A stretch of DNA of 22,412 bases from positions 1-22,412 of IMG/VR virus record IMGVR_UViG_3300020183_000501; one strand, 5' to 3'. A program made the position numbers and the translations under genes. Source of the stretch: a virus. This document shows positions 1 through 10,400 of this stretch, one piece after another (the stretch's first letter is position 1; each line of letters opens with the position of its first letter). The notes under the pieces are model-generated. The model did no database searches. It was not told where the DNA came from and saw nothing but the letters and a program-made list of their open reading frames with translations.

Positions 1-3000
1 GATGCTAATGCTTGCTCCACCACCGGCAGACCGGATTCCTCGCTGTTCATAAACACGAACGCATAACCAGTGTTACTGTCGCTGCTAGGTGCTGACCCAG
101 CAGCATTTCCCACATCGCTCACCACCACTTCTTGGCCGAATTGGCTGATGTCGTCGCTGGGAGCCAGAACTGTGAGTTCTGGGGTTAGGACATCTGACAA
201 TACCCTGTAGGTTGATATCGAGTTTGATCCAGGTTTACCAACAAGCATAAAGCTGTTGTTGAAATCTATGGCCACGCTGGTCCCAAACAAGTCGTTGGGT
301 TGGGCGATAGCAGCGCCTGATGTGTCATCAGCTGAAAAGTAAACCGCGCTATTTTCATAAGCATCCTGCTTCTCATACACGCCCCAACCAGCATCGGTAG
401 CAGAATCTATGAACAACCTTGCATTGGCCTGCCAACCCATGATCGGTTCGCGACCTAATATATCGGCGCTGTTGGTGAATCTCTGGCTTATCAGCTTGAA
501 AAGCACGCCATTGATGTTATTTTTAGGCAAGAACGAAAAATCGGTCGCGACCACGATGGTTGTGCTGGTAGGTGTGGCAGAGATGATATAAAATCCGCTT
601 ATGGCAGGTGTGTTATTGATGGTCTTGATCAGTATAGTGTCTGCTTTTTCTAGCTCATGATTCCTGTCAAACTCCAAAGTCATCAAACCATTTTGAGCGA
701 TGGTGATGTTGATTATCTTGGATTGCGTCTCATCTATCCTTAGTATGTCCCATTGATTGTTGAGATTAGCTGCTAGATATATTAGATCACCCTTGAGGGC
801 TGCTGCGATGTTAACGTTGCTATTCAGCGCCGCTATTGTTGGACTAGCATATGCCACATCATCCAGCCGTCCATAACCAGCGTTTGGTAGATAGTCAGGC
901 AGACCATCTTTTGATCTGGTGCCCAAGAACTCGTGATCGAAAGGCTTGGCTTTGATATAGATGTTTGGTTCCTTGTAGGATATCCTACCAGGGGTCTCAG
1001 TATCGTTTAGATCCAGCAATTCTATCAAGCAAGGATTGCGCGTGGCATCATCTTCTTGGATGATCAGCTGTATCTGCTGCCTGATATCAGTCGCACCATA
1101 ATGTCCTGCTTTTATGGCCCAATCTTCATAGAAGTTAACAGTGCCGTCGAAGTTATCTAATTTCGCGCGCAGGAGCTTGTCGAAGCTGTTCTTGCTGCCT
1201 TTCTGTGTTATCATGCCTTGATAGAATTTGGCTTGGCTTGTGTCAGATATACGGAGATCATCTAGATATGTCCTCGGCCTCAGGCCGATCAAGCCTTTGC
1301 CTAGCTTATCAGCATCGCTCTCCAGATTCACTGATTCAACATCATAGAAACTTTTGAACTGTGCTGATTTGTTAGCGATGTTTGGCAATAGTCCAGTCTT
1401 TATCTTATCATAGTCAGCTTTTATCCATGCCTGGTTATCAAAAGAATTGCTGCCTCCTATGTCTTCGCTGGCGGTATAGTAAGCACTCTTGTATCTCACC
1501 AACTCGCCCTTGTAATAGTTCTTGCCTTCTATCCAATATTCGATATTGTCATCATTTATTATGAAACCAGCTGCACCAAAGCTTCCATCCCAATCTCCCG
1601 TTTTGTACCCAATGGTCTTGAGCCTATACTGCCTAGCTCCGATTGATTGATCATATATGATGTCATTGAAGCGTGTGGTGTTTTCGAATACCAGGATATG
1701 CTCATAGTTTACGACATCTATATCCAGCAGATATATGCCATTTTGGTCACCAATGGTAATCCTAAAATCTCGTCCAATCCTGTTGACCTTATATCCTTCA
1801 TTCCTGACTATGGTGAAGTTTTCAGTTAGTACCCTGCTGTCTAAGGCCTTGTCAGTCATTCCATCGACTGCGCCTAGAGCAGGCAAGAATCTGACTGAAC
1901 TGCCCACTGGACTGATGCTGATAGCTATGTCCAAATCCCAGCCTTGTTGTACGAAGAACATGAACTCACGTGCTGCTAGATCCCAATCTTTATAAAATCC
2001 AGCATCTTCATCCAATTTATCTTGGAACACGAATCCTTTGCGGGTGAGATAACGACCATAGCTTATCAGGAAATCCACCGTCTGATCCACTGACAGGAAT
2101 TCTGTGTTATAAGGGACTTCGAGCAGTTCGCCTGTGCCATCGACAAATTTGTTTGCCCTCGCGTTGCCTACCTTGATCTGTTCGACCCTGCCAGATGTGT
2201 TACTGGTTTCGATTATGAAATAAGGTTTGACATCATCGTACCCAGACACGGTATAACCGTCGGCTGTCTTGGTTATTATCACGCCGCTATATGTCACCGA
2301 ATCTATGGGTGCGCTCTTAGTAAGCACTATGGAATAATCCTCATCAGGTATGGTGACACTTGAATTGGTGCTGTTAGGGGTGGCTTGATCCGCATAGATC
2401 TTAAGCAGTTTCTTATCGCTGTAGCCTGCCATCTTATAGCTAAGCTGGATGGTACTGCTACGAAGCTTATCGCCGACTGCGGTGGTCCTATCTAGTCCTA
2501 GGGCTTTGGCATATTCTGATATCCAAGTCACATAGCCATTGATCCTGACAGCATTTCCATCACTGTCAATTTCGCCATGCACAAACTGTTGGGCATCCTT
2601 GCGCAGGCCAATGTCGTTGTATATCCATTGATCATTGCCATCGCCAAAGTTTTTCAATATCTGCCTGTTCTTGTCGACATTAGCACCAAAGTATTCACCT
2701 GGCTGCATCAAAGCCAATGCCAGCTGCATGGCATATGGATATTCGCTGCTCTGACGCCAAGCGGTCTCCACGGGACCGCCATCGCCTAGCACAAAATCGC
2801 CTGTGATATCGAGGCTATTATAATTTTTGACCAAGCAATCCAAAGGACTCAGCATGTTCCCGCTCTCGTCGACCGGAATGTAATCTAAAAGATTTGGTCT
2901 TATAAATCTGAGATCATATCCTGCCCTATCACCTGCCGCGACATAACCTTTCGAGAGGTCCTCCCATAACACTGAATTACCCCTAGTGAATGGTGCGAAG

Positions 3001-6000
3001 CCATAGTAATAGCTCCACCAAATTGGTTCGTCTGAAAATCCCAGCATCTCCCACGGCCTAAGATGCGGAGCGTCTGTGTCGAAATAATACTTGAAGATCC
3101 CCCTCCAATATGCTGCTGGCATCTTCTTGTCGTCTATCTTGCTTGTGGTCCTCGAATAGTCCCAAGTCCAGGGATCATTAGGATCAAAATTTTTGAAATC
3201 GGATGGCTGCAGTCCTACCTTGCCTAACCATCTGCTGAAGTTACCGCTGATTATGCTGTCATACTCTGCTTTGCTGTAAGGTGTGGATCTCGATGCTCCA
3301 GGCACATAATCTCTGAGATCATGCAGGTCACCGCTGTAGTTTACTTTTAGGTTGTTATAGATCCTCTGTTCAAATTCCAGGAGACAAGCATCTCTATGAT
3401 CACCGAACATCGCGGTCATGCTCCCATCATGCCCGCGTATCATCTGTCTGCTAGCTCCGTCCCTACCGTCTGTGACTATCTTAGGTATGAATGAGGGATA
3501 CAAGCCCAACTTGGTGGGTGTCTGTGGCACATGGCCACCATCTGTCGATCCATATTCAAGAATAGCTATTTTATCGTCGATCGACAAAGATATGCTGCTG
3601 AGATTATAATAATCATCACCATTGTCTACTATCAATTCCACGACTGGTCTGTCGGTCGGGACGTTGTATTCAAGGTCTTTTATCAGCAACCTACCGTTCA
3701 AATAAACGTTTACTGCCCTAGAACTTGGTTTGGTCATATCGATGATCGAAGTCAGGTCATAGGTAAGGACCGTTGGATCGGTCACGGTGTAAATCAGTGT
3801 GGTGCGATCATCACCAAATCCCAACATGTCGCTTTGATAAAAAGCCATCTGCTGATTTTTGTTGGCAGAGATTTCTGCTAGCGCTTGATCTAAGCTGAGT
3901 GAAGGGTTATTTGGATCTGACAACGTTGTTGTTATCAACGTTTCAAGCAGCCTGTTCTTAAATCGAGTGTATTCACGTTGGGCATAAAACAAAGCCTCGG
4001 TGAAATTAGCCTCCTTATCATTTAGGAATAGATTTGCCAGATGTGGGCTGCCTATGTTCTGGAGTATCTTTCCACCGTACTGCGTCAGATTACCCAGATC
4101 TCTGCTGTTGTTGCTGCCTATGAAATCACCTATCAAACCAGGTGTATTCTCAAACACGGTTGAGATGTGATCTCTGAGCTGTCCTAGGGTGAAATAGCTG
4201 GTCTCGTCGTTAAGTGGATTCCTCTCATAGCTGGTTGGAATTTCATATACGCTACGAACATTGTTATTATCGGTTGCAACCTTTATATCTATCTTGTCAT
4301 CCACCTCGAGATCAGTATCAAGCAATAAAAATCCTTGTTTTCCTTCAAGTTGTATGTCGTATAGATTGCTGTTGATAGGCCTGTTGTTGATATACACCAG
4401 GATGCTGCTGGGGTCCAGAGGTTCATATCTGTCCGTTGGTACGACATTAAGCTCGAATAGATTCTTTTGATATTGTGTAGCGAAGTAGGTCTGTGTCTGA
4501 TATTGTTCTGTCTTGAATCTGTTTGCCTGCCATTGGTTGATCAGCTGATGAGTCGAACTGGTAGTGTTTTTCTTTATCCTGCTAGCTCCGGTGCTCCTCG
4601 ATACGCTTTGTATTCCGCTCTGATATTCGAATGTGCTTTCATTTATATAATCAGTGAACAATATATCACCAACATTATTAAAATTACGATAAGCGAGCTT
4701 GAAGCCAAGCTCAAGATCATTGTTACCAGTATCTGATACTTTATAACCAAATAATTCGTTACCTTGGAAATTATTGCTGGGATATCGTTCGATATCACCT
4801 AGGCTTATCTCATCAAGATCATAGAGATCAAACTTAGGAGCTTGATTCACTGCGGTCTTGTTTTGTCCCTCCACCCATACTCCATCCTTGACATACAGTT
4901 GCTTTCCTTGATAACCAACACCTTGCGTGATGATCACAGTGTCATCATCACTGATATCATCATCGAGCAATTCTAAGTGTATCTGTTTGCTGAAAACTAG
5001 GTTAGCATCTATCTGCTTGCCTGCTTCAGGCACGCTGAAGCCACCGGTGTTAGAGAATATAAGATTTTCTCCCGACACGCTCCAGCTGTAACCTGCAGCA
5101 TTGGCGTTGACACCATCGATTCTCACATCCAGGTTGATGGGATTATCCACGGTGAAGTTGAGATCGTAAGTGGTAGTCGCACCATCACCTATGAACGTAG
5201 CACTGCGCGCATCAGTGTCGCTCTGTGGTCTGATCCAAGATACCTGATAAATCTTATTCTTTACGTCGCTGTCTCGGTCTGCTGCGAATATGACTTTGGT
5301 ACCATCTATCAGTGGAACGCCATCCACATTATAGCTGGAAATGCCCTCATCACCGGCTTCTACCGGTTGGCCTTCTACATTGCTGAACGCATCTGTCGTG
5401 ACGAAATCAATGACATTTACTGGTACCTTTGCATTCTTACCAAAATTAAATAGCTGTAGGTTCGGTTTGAATTCTATGATCGGTCGTTTGGCCCTTTGTT
5501 CGAACTGTAGCACAGGGTCGAAACCATTGTATCTCGCTGTGACGTTCAACACGTCTTGATGGAACCATCTGTTGATCCTGCTCCAGGAATTTTTGTCTTT
5601 GCTTGATCTGTTGATTGTGATATAGTCTTTGACGGTGGGATAGTTGGTTTCCGCCGTAAAAGGGACGCTATCAAAAGGCACAGAATCGAATGTCTCTTGT
5701 AACACAGCAAGCCAATTCTCGGGCAATATTAGATCATCCACCGCAGTCAGTGTGATGCTTTCCCCCACACCTTCGACATAATATTCCTTATCGGTATAGC
5801 TGCTGGGTATCACCTCATCCCTGAATATCACCTTCATTCCGTTCGTCAGCGTGACAGCGTTTGGGCTCACATAGGTTTTCTTGCCTATGATGCTTTCATC
5901 AACGTAGAGCGCACCATCATTGTCCTGATCGATGATTTCGATCACTCCGAAGATATCTTTGTCTAGGCTGTCTTGATAGTAAAGGAAATCAAGATTGGCT

Positions 6001-7421
6001 GTTATGTTTGGTATTAGTTCGAGCTCATTATCGGAGTTTCGATATATCTGCCTGTTGCCATAATTGCTGCCTTCTTCTACTTGTGTCTTGGAATTTACTG
6101 CGATAGTGCCGCTAGGGGCGAGGTTGATTATCCCTTGTGATGTTACCGTGATATTGAACTTGCCCAATTTATCTTCAGGAGACACATCAGGGCCGCGATC
6201 CAAGTTAGTGCTATCAAATGGGTATGAATCCCCGTCGAAAGGCACCGGATCGTACCAATCATCGTTGGCATCAAAAAACTCTAAGAATGTTGTGCTGAAT
6301 GTCCTGCCTGACCTGAAAGCGCTCAACACCCTATAAACTTTGTTTGAATAGCGGAGGAGATCACCCGATTCATAGGAGGTGAAAGCGTTCCAAGGCGCAG
6401 GATTAGAATAAAGCGCAGGATCTGGCAAGAAACAGATGGTCTTACCGTCGATGAATCTCTGGTTATCTATACCGCTATGATCTGCTACCAAAGCATCGTA
6501 GCTGCTGTTCTGTAGCTCCACATATCGCAGTTGCCTAGCTTTTTTGGCGCTATAGCTTACGAGGCTTACCTTGCCAGATTCCGGTAAGTTGATATAAAAA
6601 TCCTGTGCTGTCTTGGTAGGCACGTTGAAAGTTAAGGTCCCAACGTCCTCACCATTGTTGACAACACCATAGACATCCCTTGTGCTTATGGTCTTTTGCC
6701 AAGGTTCGCTGACATCTAAGCCTGATTTGGTTTGTATAAAGAAACCATGGCCTATCTGATCTAGTTTGAAATTGTATGATCCGCCACGTGCTAATCTTAA
6801 GCGGGGGTTGGTGCTTTGCCCATAGCCAGTGAATTTGAAACCATCCTCTTTCAAACGGGCAATAGGATTGCTGGAAGTATCAAATGCGGCTGCATCGAAG
6901 TTCTCTCTATCATATTCGCCAGGGATGGTCTGATAGATGCGTGGTGGTGTCACATCGAACGTATATTGGGTTGGTATAGCCACCGATCTCAGCGCCACCG
7001 CATCCGGACCGTTTGGTAACCAATAGTAATTGCTGAAATTCACGAACTTGTCATAGTCAAACAAGCCGTCATAGGTATATTGCCTGCTAGCGAACAATCT
7101 GCTGTGGTCATTTATCTTTCCACCTAGGCTCTGGATCCTAGATATCAAATCTTGATAACCGCTCACAAACTTGATCTTGCTATCATCGTCTTTGTAAATG
7201 GTGCTGGGTTCTAGCTGATAATTTTGCCTTAGATCATTGTTCTCTGATATGTAACCATCAGTTGCTTTGTATGATGGAGCGAATTTCCTGCCGATGTATC
7301 CATCTAATCTCTTTAGCTCTGGTTCGGATATCAACTGATCAAGCGTGGCATTCAGGAACTTGGAATTTGTCTCTGTCCTAAAATATGTGGGGAGGAAGTC
7401 TAGGCTGCGCCTAAAAGCCAT
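1..7421 (-). CDS. Giant virion structural protein (baseplate/tail-fibre type), 3' end outside window
   Basis: I read this frame codon by codon from 7421 to base 1 and found no stop, giving at least 2473 residues; the C-terminus lies beyond the window. The ATG follows the gp6 stop by 2 bases, and a GGAGG ribosome binding site (7431-7435) lies inside the last gp6 codons, suggesting translational coupling. The N-terminus (MAFRRSLDFLPTYF, then a TLDQLISEPELKRLDGYIG stretch) and a Trp-rich block near residues 1450-1475 (RPWEMLGFS, then WWSYYYG) resemble, from memory, the very large structural proteins of T4-like cyanophages. Several beta-rich modules with a V-x-Y-x-N-G-like core occur near residues 740-790, 1005-1050 and 1235-1285. 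An FG-GAP-like stretch (FGTSVAID) lies near residue 2377. No membrane segments are evident. Its place after gp6 is that of T4 gp7, but T4 gp7 is only about 1030 residues, so gp7 equivalence is only an inference from position. Confidence 0.88.
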   Translation of the reverse strand, partial: MAFRRSLDFLPTYFRTETNSKFLNATLDQLISEPELKRLDGYIGRKFAPSYKATDGYISENNDLRQNYQLEPSTIYKDDDSKIKFVSGYQDLISRIQSLGGKINDHSRLFASRQYTYDGLFDYDKFVNFSNYYWLPNGPDAVALRSVAIPTQYTFDVTPPRIYQTIPGEYDRENFDAAAFDTSSNPIARLKEDGFKFTGYGQSTNPRLRLARGGSYNFKLDQIGHGFFIQTKSGLDVSEPWQKTISTRDVYGVVNNGEDVGTLTFNVPTKTAQDFYINLPESGKVSLVSYSAKKARQLRYVELQNSSYDALVADHSGIDNQRFIDGKTICFLPDPALYSNPAPWNAFTSYESGDLLRYSNKVYRVLSAFRSGRTFSTTFLEFFDANDDWYDPVPFDGDSYPFDSTNLDRGPDVSPEDKLGKFNITVTSQGIINLAPSGTIAVNSKTQVEEGSNYGNRQIYRNSDNELELIPNITANLDFLYYQDSLDKDIFGVIEIIDQDNDGALYVDESIIGKKTYVSPNAVTLTNGMKVIFRDEVIPSSYTDKEYYVEGVGESITLTAVDDLILPENWLAVLQETFDSVPFDSVPFTAETNYPTVKDYITINRSSKDKNSWSRINRWFHQDVLNVTARYNGFDPVLQFEQRAKRPIIEFKPNLQLFNFGKNAKVPVNVIDFVTTDAFSNVEGQPVEAGDEGISSYNVDGVPLIDGTKVIFAADRDSDVKNKIYQVSWIRPQSDTDARSATFIGDGATTTYDLNFTVDNPINLDVRIDGVNANAAGYSWSVSGENLIFSNTGGFSVPEAGKQIDANLVFSKQIHLELLDDDISDDDTVIITQGVGYQGKQLYVKDGVWVEGQNKTAVNQAPKFDLYDLDEISLGDIERYPSNNFQGNELFGYKVSDTGNNDLELGFKLAYRNFNNVGDILFTDYINESTFEYQSGIQSVSRSTGASRIKKNTTSSTHQLINQWQANRFKTEQYQTQTYFATQYQKNLFELNVVPTDRYEPLDPSSILVYINNRPINSNLYDIQLEGKQGFLLLDTDLEVDDKIDIKVATDNNNVRSVYEIPTSYERNPLNDETSYFTLGQLRDHISTVFENTPGLIGDFIGSNNSRDLGNLTQYGGKILQNIGSPHLANLFLNDKEANFTEALFYAQREYTRFKNRLLETLITTTLSDPNNPSLSLDQALAEISANKNQQMAFYQSDMLGFGDDRTTLIYTVTDPTVLTYDLTSIIDMTKPSSRAVNVYLNGRLLIKDLEYNVPTDRPVVELIVDNGDDYYNLSSISLSIDDKIAILEYGSTDGGHVPQTPTKLGLYPSFIPKIVTDGRDGASRQMIRGHDGSMTAMFGDHRDACLLEFEQRIYNNLKVNYSGDLHDLRDYVPGASRSTPYSKAEYDSIISGNFSRWLGKVGLQPSDFKNFDPNDPWTWDYSRTTSKIDDKKMPAAYWRGIFKYYFDTDAPHLRPWEMLGFSDEPIWWSYYYGFAPFTRGNSVLWEDLSKGYVAAGDRAGYDLRFIRPNLLDYIPVDESGNMLSPLDCLVKNYNSLDITGDFVLGDGGPVETAWRQSSEYPYAMQLALALMQPGEYFGANVDKNRQILKNFGDGNDQWIYNDIGLRKDAQQFVHGEIDSDGNAVRINGYVTWISEYAKALGLDRTTAVGDKLRSSTIQLSYKMAGYSDKKLLKIYADQATPNSTNSSVTIPDEDYSIVLTKSAPIDSVTYSGVIITKTADGYTVSGYDDVKPYFIIETSNTSGRVEQIKVGNARANKFVDGTGELLEVPYNTEFLSVDQTVDFLISYGRYLTRKGFVFQDKLDEDAGFYKDWDLAAREFMFFVQQGWDLDIAISISPVGSSVRFLPALGAVDGMTDKALDSRVLTENFTIVRNEGYKVNRIGRDFRITIGDQNGIYLLDIDVVNYEHILVFENTTRFNDIIYDQSIGARQYRLKTIGYKTGDWDGSFGAAGFIINDDNIEYWIEGKNYYKGELVRYKSAYYTASEDIGGSNSFDNQAWIKADYDKIKTGLLPNIANKSAQFKSFYDVESVNLESDADKLGKGLIGLRPRTYLDDLRISDTSQAKFYQGMITQKGSKNSFDKLLRAKLDNFDGTVNFYEDWAIKAGHYGATDIRQQIQLIIQEDDATRNPCLIELLDLNDTETPGRISYKEPNIYIKAKPFDHEFLGTRSKDGLPDYLPNAGYGRLDDVAYASPTIAALNSNVNIAAALKGDLIYLAANLNNQWDILRIDETQSKIINITIAQNGLMTLEFDRNHELEKADTILIKTINNTPAISGFYIISATPTSTTIVVATDFSFLPKNNINGVLFKLISQRFTNSADILGREPIMGWQANARLFIDSATDAGWGVYEKQDAYENSAVYFSADDTSGAAIAQPNDLFGTSVAIDFNNSFMLVGKPGSNSISTYRVLSDVLTPELTVLAPSDDISQFGQEVVVSDVGNAAGSAPSSDSNTGYAFVFMNSEESGLPVVEQALA

Positions 7422-7423
7422 TT

Positions 7424-10400
7424 TTAGTAACCTCCATATCCAGAACCACTGCCCGAACCAGAACCACTGCCCGAACCAGAACCACTGCCCGAACCAGAAC
7501 CACTGCCCGAACCAGAACCACTGCCCGAACCAGAACCACTGTATGTCACTCCGGTGGTGCTGCTTCCGACGGTTGATGTCGTTCCTGAGAACACGACACC
7601 AGTGCTGGTGCTCCGCAGCCTTGATGCGGTTATCGCATCGACTATCTCGATATTGTCCACAGTTGCCGCTGAAACGAATATCTCATTGGCTTGGCTTGTG
7701 ATCTGGAACAGACTACCAAAGCTTTGATCATCGCTGGCGGGCACCATGACCACTGTTGCTATCTCGGTGCTGAGCTCTCTGTGTATGTAGGCAGCAAGTT
7801 CCGAATAGTAAAATGTATCACCGAAATCCCAGTTGTCTATGGCGAAATACTTGTCAATAGCTTTGATCACCCTTGAACGTATTTCATTGTTGCTGAGCCT
7901 GCTGCTCGGTGATTTCACCACTTTGAACGTGGCCTGCAGGGCGGTTTCTGCCCTGCTGCCGAAGAGGGCACGGAACTTGGCGGGATTGAATATTATCGAA
8001 TCACTGACAGATTTGAAATTATTGAGCCTACCATAACTGGTGGTCAGATCGACCACATTAGGCGCCACAGGTTCTTCCAGTGATCCAGTTGTATCAGTAA
8101 GCCATTGCTTGTACGCAGTGTTGTAAGCTCCAGTCAGCACATACATGTCGACGATGTTGGTAGGGCTGGGATCGATCCTGCGATCGCTGGGAGAATTGTG
8201 CTTGTATTGGAACAGCAGCGACGATCTACCAGTCAGTCGCTTGTAGTCACTGCTCTCGACGGCTGTTCTTTCTGAATCCACCAACGTGTTCACGTAAAAC
8301 AAACCTGTGCTGGTAGCATAGAACACCGTGCCTAGGGGATTGCTGAATCGTCCTGATAATTGTATCTCGTTTATGTTGGCATATGCGCTGCTGACATTAG
8401 CTGGATCGAACCATGAATATCGTTCCAAATTATCGTAATCGATGAACTTCTTGAAATATACCTTCTTGGTCAAAGGCGAAGTGTCTTCAGCAACCAAAGT
8501 ATCAAAGATATCTGGATCATCGGGTATTCCATCGTCGTCGCTGTCAGCGAACGTGACCTTGACCAGCGTATCCTCCTTGAATCCATCGGGATATATCACT
8601 GGGCCATAGATCTCCCAAATTATATCATTGGCCAACCTTGCTGTGCTGTCAGGTAGCGTGTTGCTCTTGATCACCTTGATGCTGTCTTTGACAACTTGTC
8701 CTACCCTGGAGTCGAATATTCTGAGGTCAGGATCGATGTAGAATCTAGTGCCTATCCTGGATCCAAAATAGTATAATATCTTCCTGTTGTATACCTGATA
8801 AGTGTTACCATTGTTGATGAAAGCCACAAACCAACTGTTATCAGCGTTGGTGCCAGCTATGCTACCCGCTTCTCCAGTCGTTATGGTCGATAGCAGTTCG
8901 TTGCTGAGATTGCTAGCGGTTATCAGAGTCCATGCTTGGGTAGCTATATCATAGCGGAGACCAAAGTCACTGTTGTTCTGCATCTGCGTCAATATACTTT
9001 GCTCAACAGTTGGACTGATGTAGGTATTGTATGTCACATGCAGATCCACTGCTATCGCGTCTGTGGGTATGTTCTCATTAAGGACCACTGGCCCTAATCC
9101 TGATGCTAACAAGCCTTCTTCTCCGGCGTCACCATCACCTGCAGCCACCACCGATATCAATGTCGCATATATCACAGTGCTTTGTCCCGGCGTTGTGGGA
9201 GAGCCAATCTTGAGGGTCCTATCTATATCGAAATATTTGCCAGCAGGTGCGCTGAATTTTACCAAGCTATTGGGCAGCAAAAAACTTAGGTTTCCTGATC
9301 CAGAGGCGCCTATCTTTTGGGGTGGATAGGTGACATCGCCATCTTCATCCACGACCTTGACAGCGAAGTAACCAGTGCTTGCTCCTGTTTCCGTGGTGGC
9401 TCTATACCAGACTATGTTAGTAAGGGTCTTCTTAGGGAACGTATCATAGAATAGATGCATACTTTCTTTGCTTTTGATGCTAGAAGACAATGTGCCCCTA
9501 ACATACCGCTGTATGTCGCTGAGCGTGTTCCAAGTGAAGCTGGTTATATCTGTTTTGCTTTCTTTATAGATATAGCCATCGTCACCGAAGAAATTGGTGC
9601 TGCTATATTTGCTGGTCGGATCAGTAATATCGAGGTAACGCGACAGACCGCTTGAAGTCCTGTTTACGCTCTTCACCTTAGCTATGTCATTGTACTTTGT
9701 GAACGGTAAAGTGTTATAGTCCTCGCCATTGACCATGCGATCTTGCGTGTAATTAAACTGCGGTGCCCTAGACTTGATGTCAGCAAGGCTTTCCTTGGCC
9801 GATGCATTGCTGACGGTGTATTGCAATCCTACCCTCAATACCAAGTTTTCTATCTTGCCATTGCGCGAAATGTAAGCTATGGATATGGGGATGCTGCGCA
9901 TCTCCTGAGGGGTGATGCTGTAAGTGGCACCCCTGCTCACCCTGACGACAGAACGATAAGAGCCAGTGGGTATCTCGCTGAAGACACCGTCACCGAATAT
10001 GAGATCAATCTGATCATTTGCCCTAGCACTCACCGAATACAAGCTGCGCTGTGCGCTGGCCACGTCATTGTATATCACATTGCTGCTGCGTAGATTATCT
10101 ACTTTGGTCCATTCTTTATCATAGGTTCCGGCATCATTGATCTTGTAAAGCCAAACGTCATCTTCGTTGATATCATTGAGATTGATGCCCACCAATCTGT
10201 TGGCTAGGCTTTCTGAGATACTAAAGTCTAGGTTGGTCATCGTGCCTTGTTTGAAAGCCAAGAAAAAACCAGTGTTGACCGAACTGTTACCTCGTCCATC
10301 GTTGCGATAGATTATGCCAAGCTCGTCCAGGGGCCGAGGACTCTTTTCTTTGACTCCTATGCCGGGATCCAACGTAGCGTTATATACCTCGAACGGCAAG

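Noticed and set aside
1-7400. Many short open frames on the plus strand
   Set aside because: They lie opposite one continuous minus-strand frame without stops, have no consistent ribosome binding sites, and their translations look like antisense composition.
7442-7541. CRISPR-like short repeat array
   Set aside because: The 18-bp units are directly adjacent with no spacers and encode an in-frame Gly-Ser tail.
7345-7701. Plus-strand frame with an Asn-Gln-Asn-His-Cys-Pro repeat
   Set aside because: It is the antisense reading of the Gly-Ser repeat of gp6 and extends over the gp6/giant gene junction; nothing supports it as a gene.
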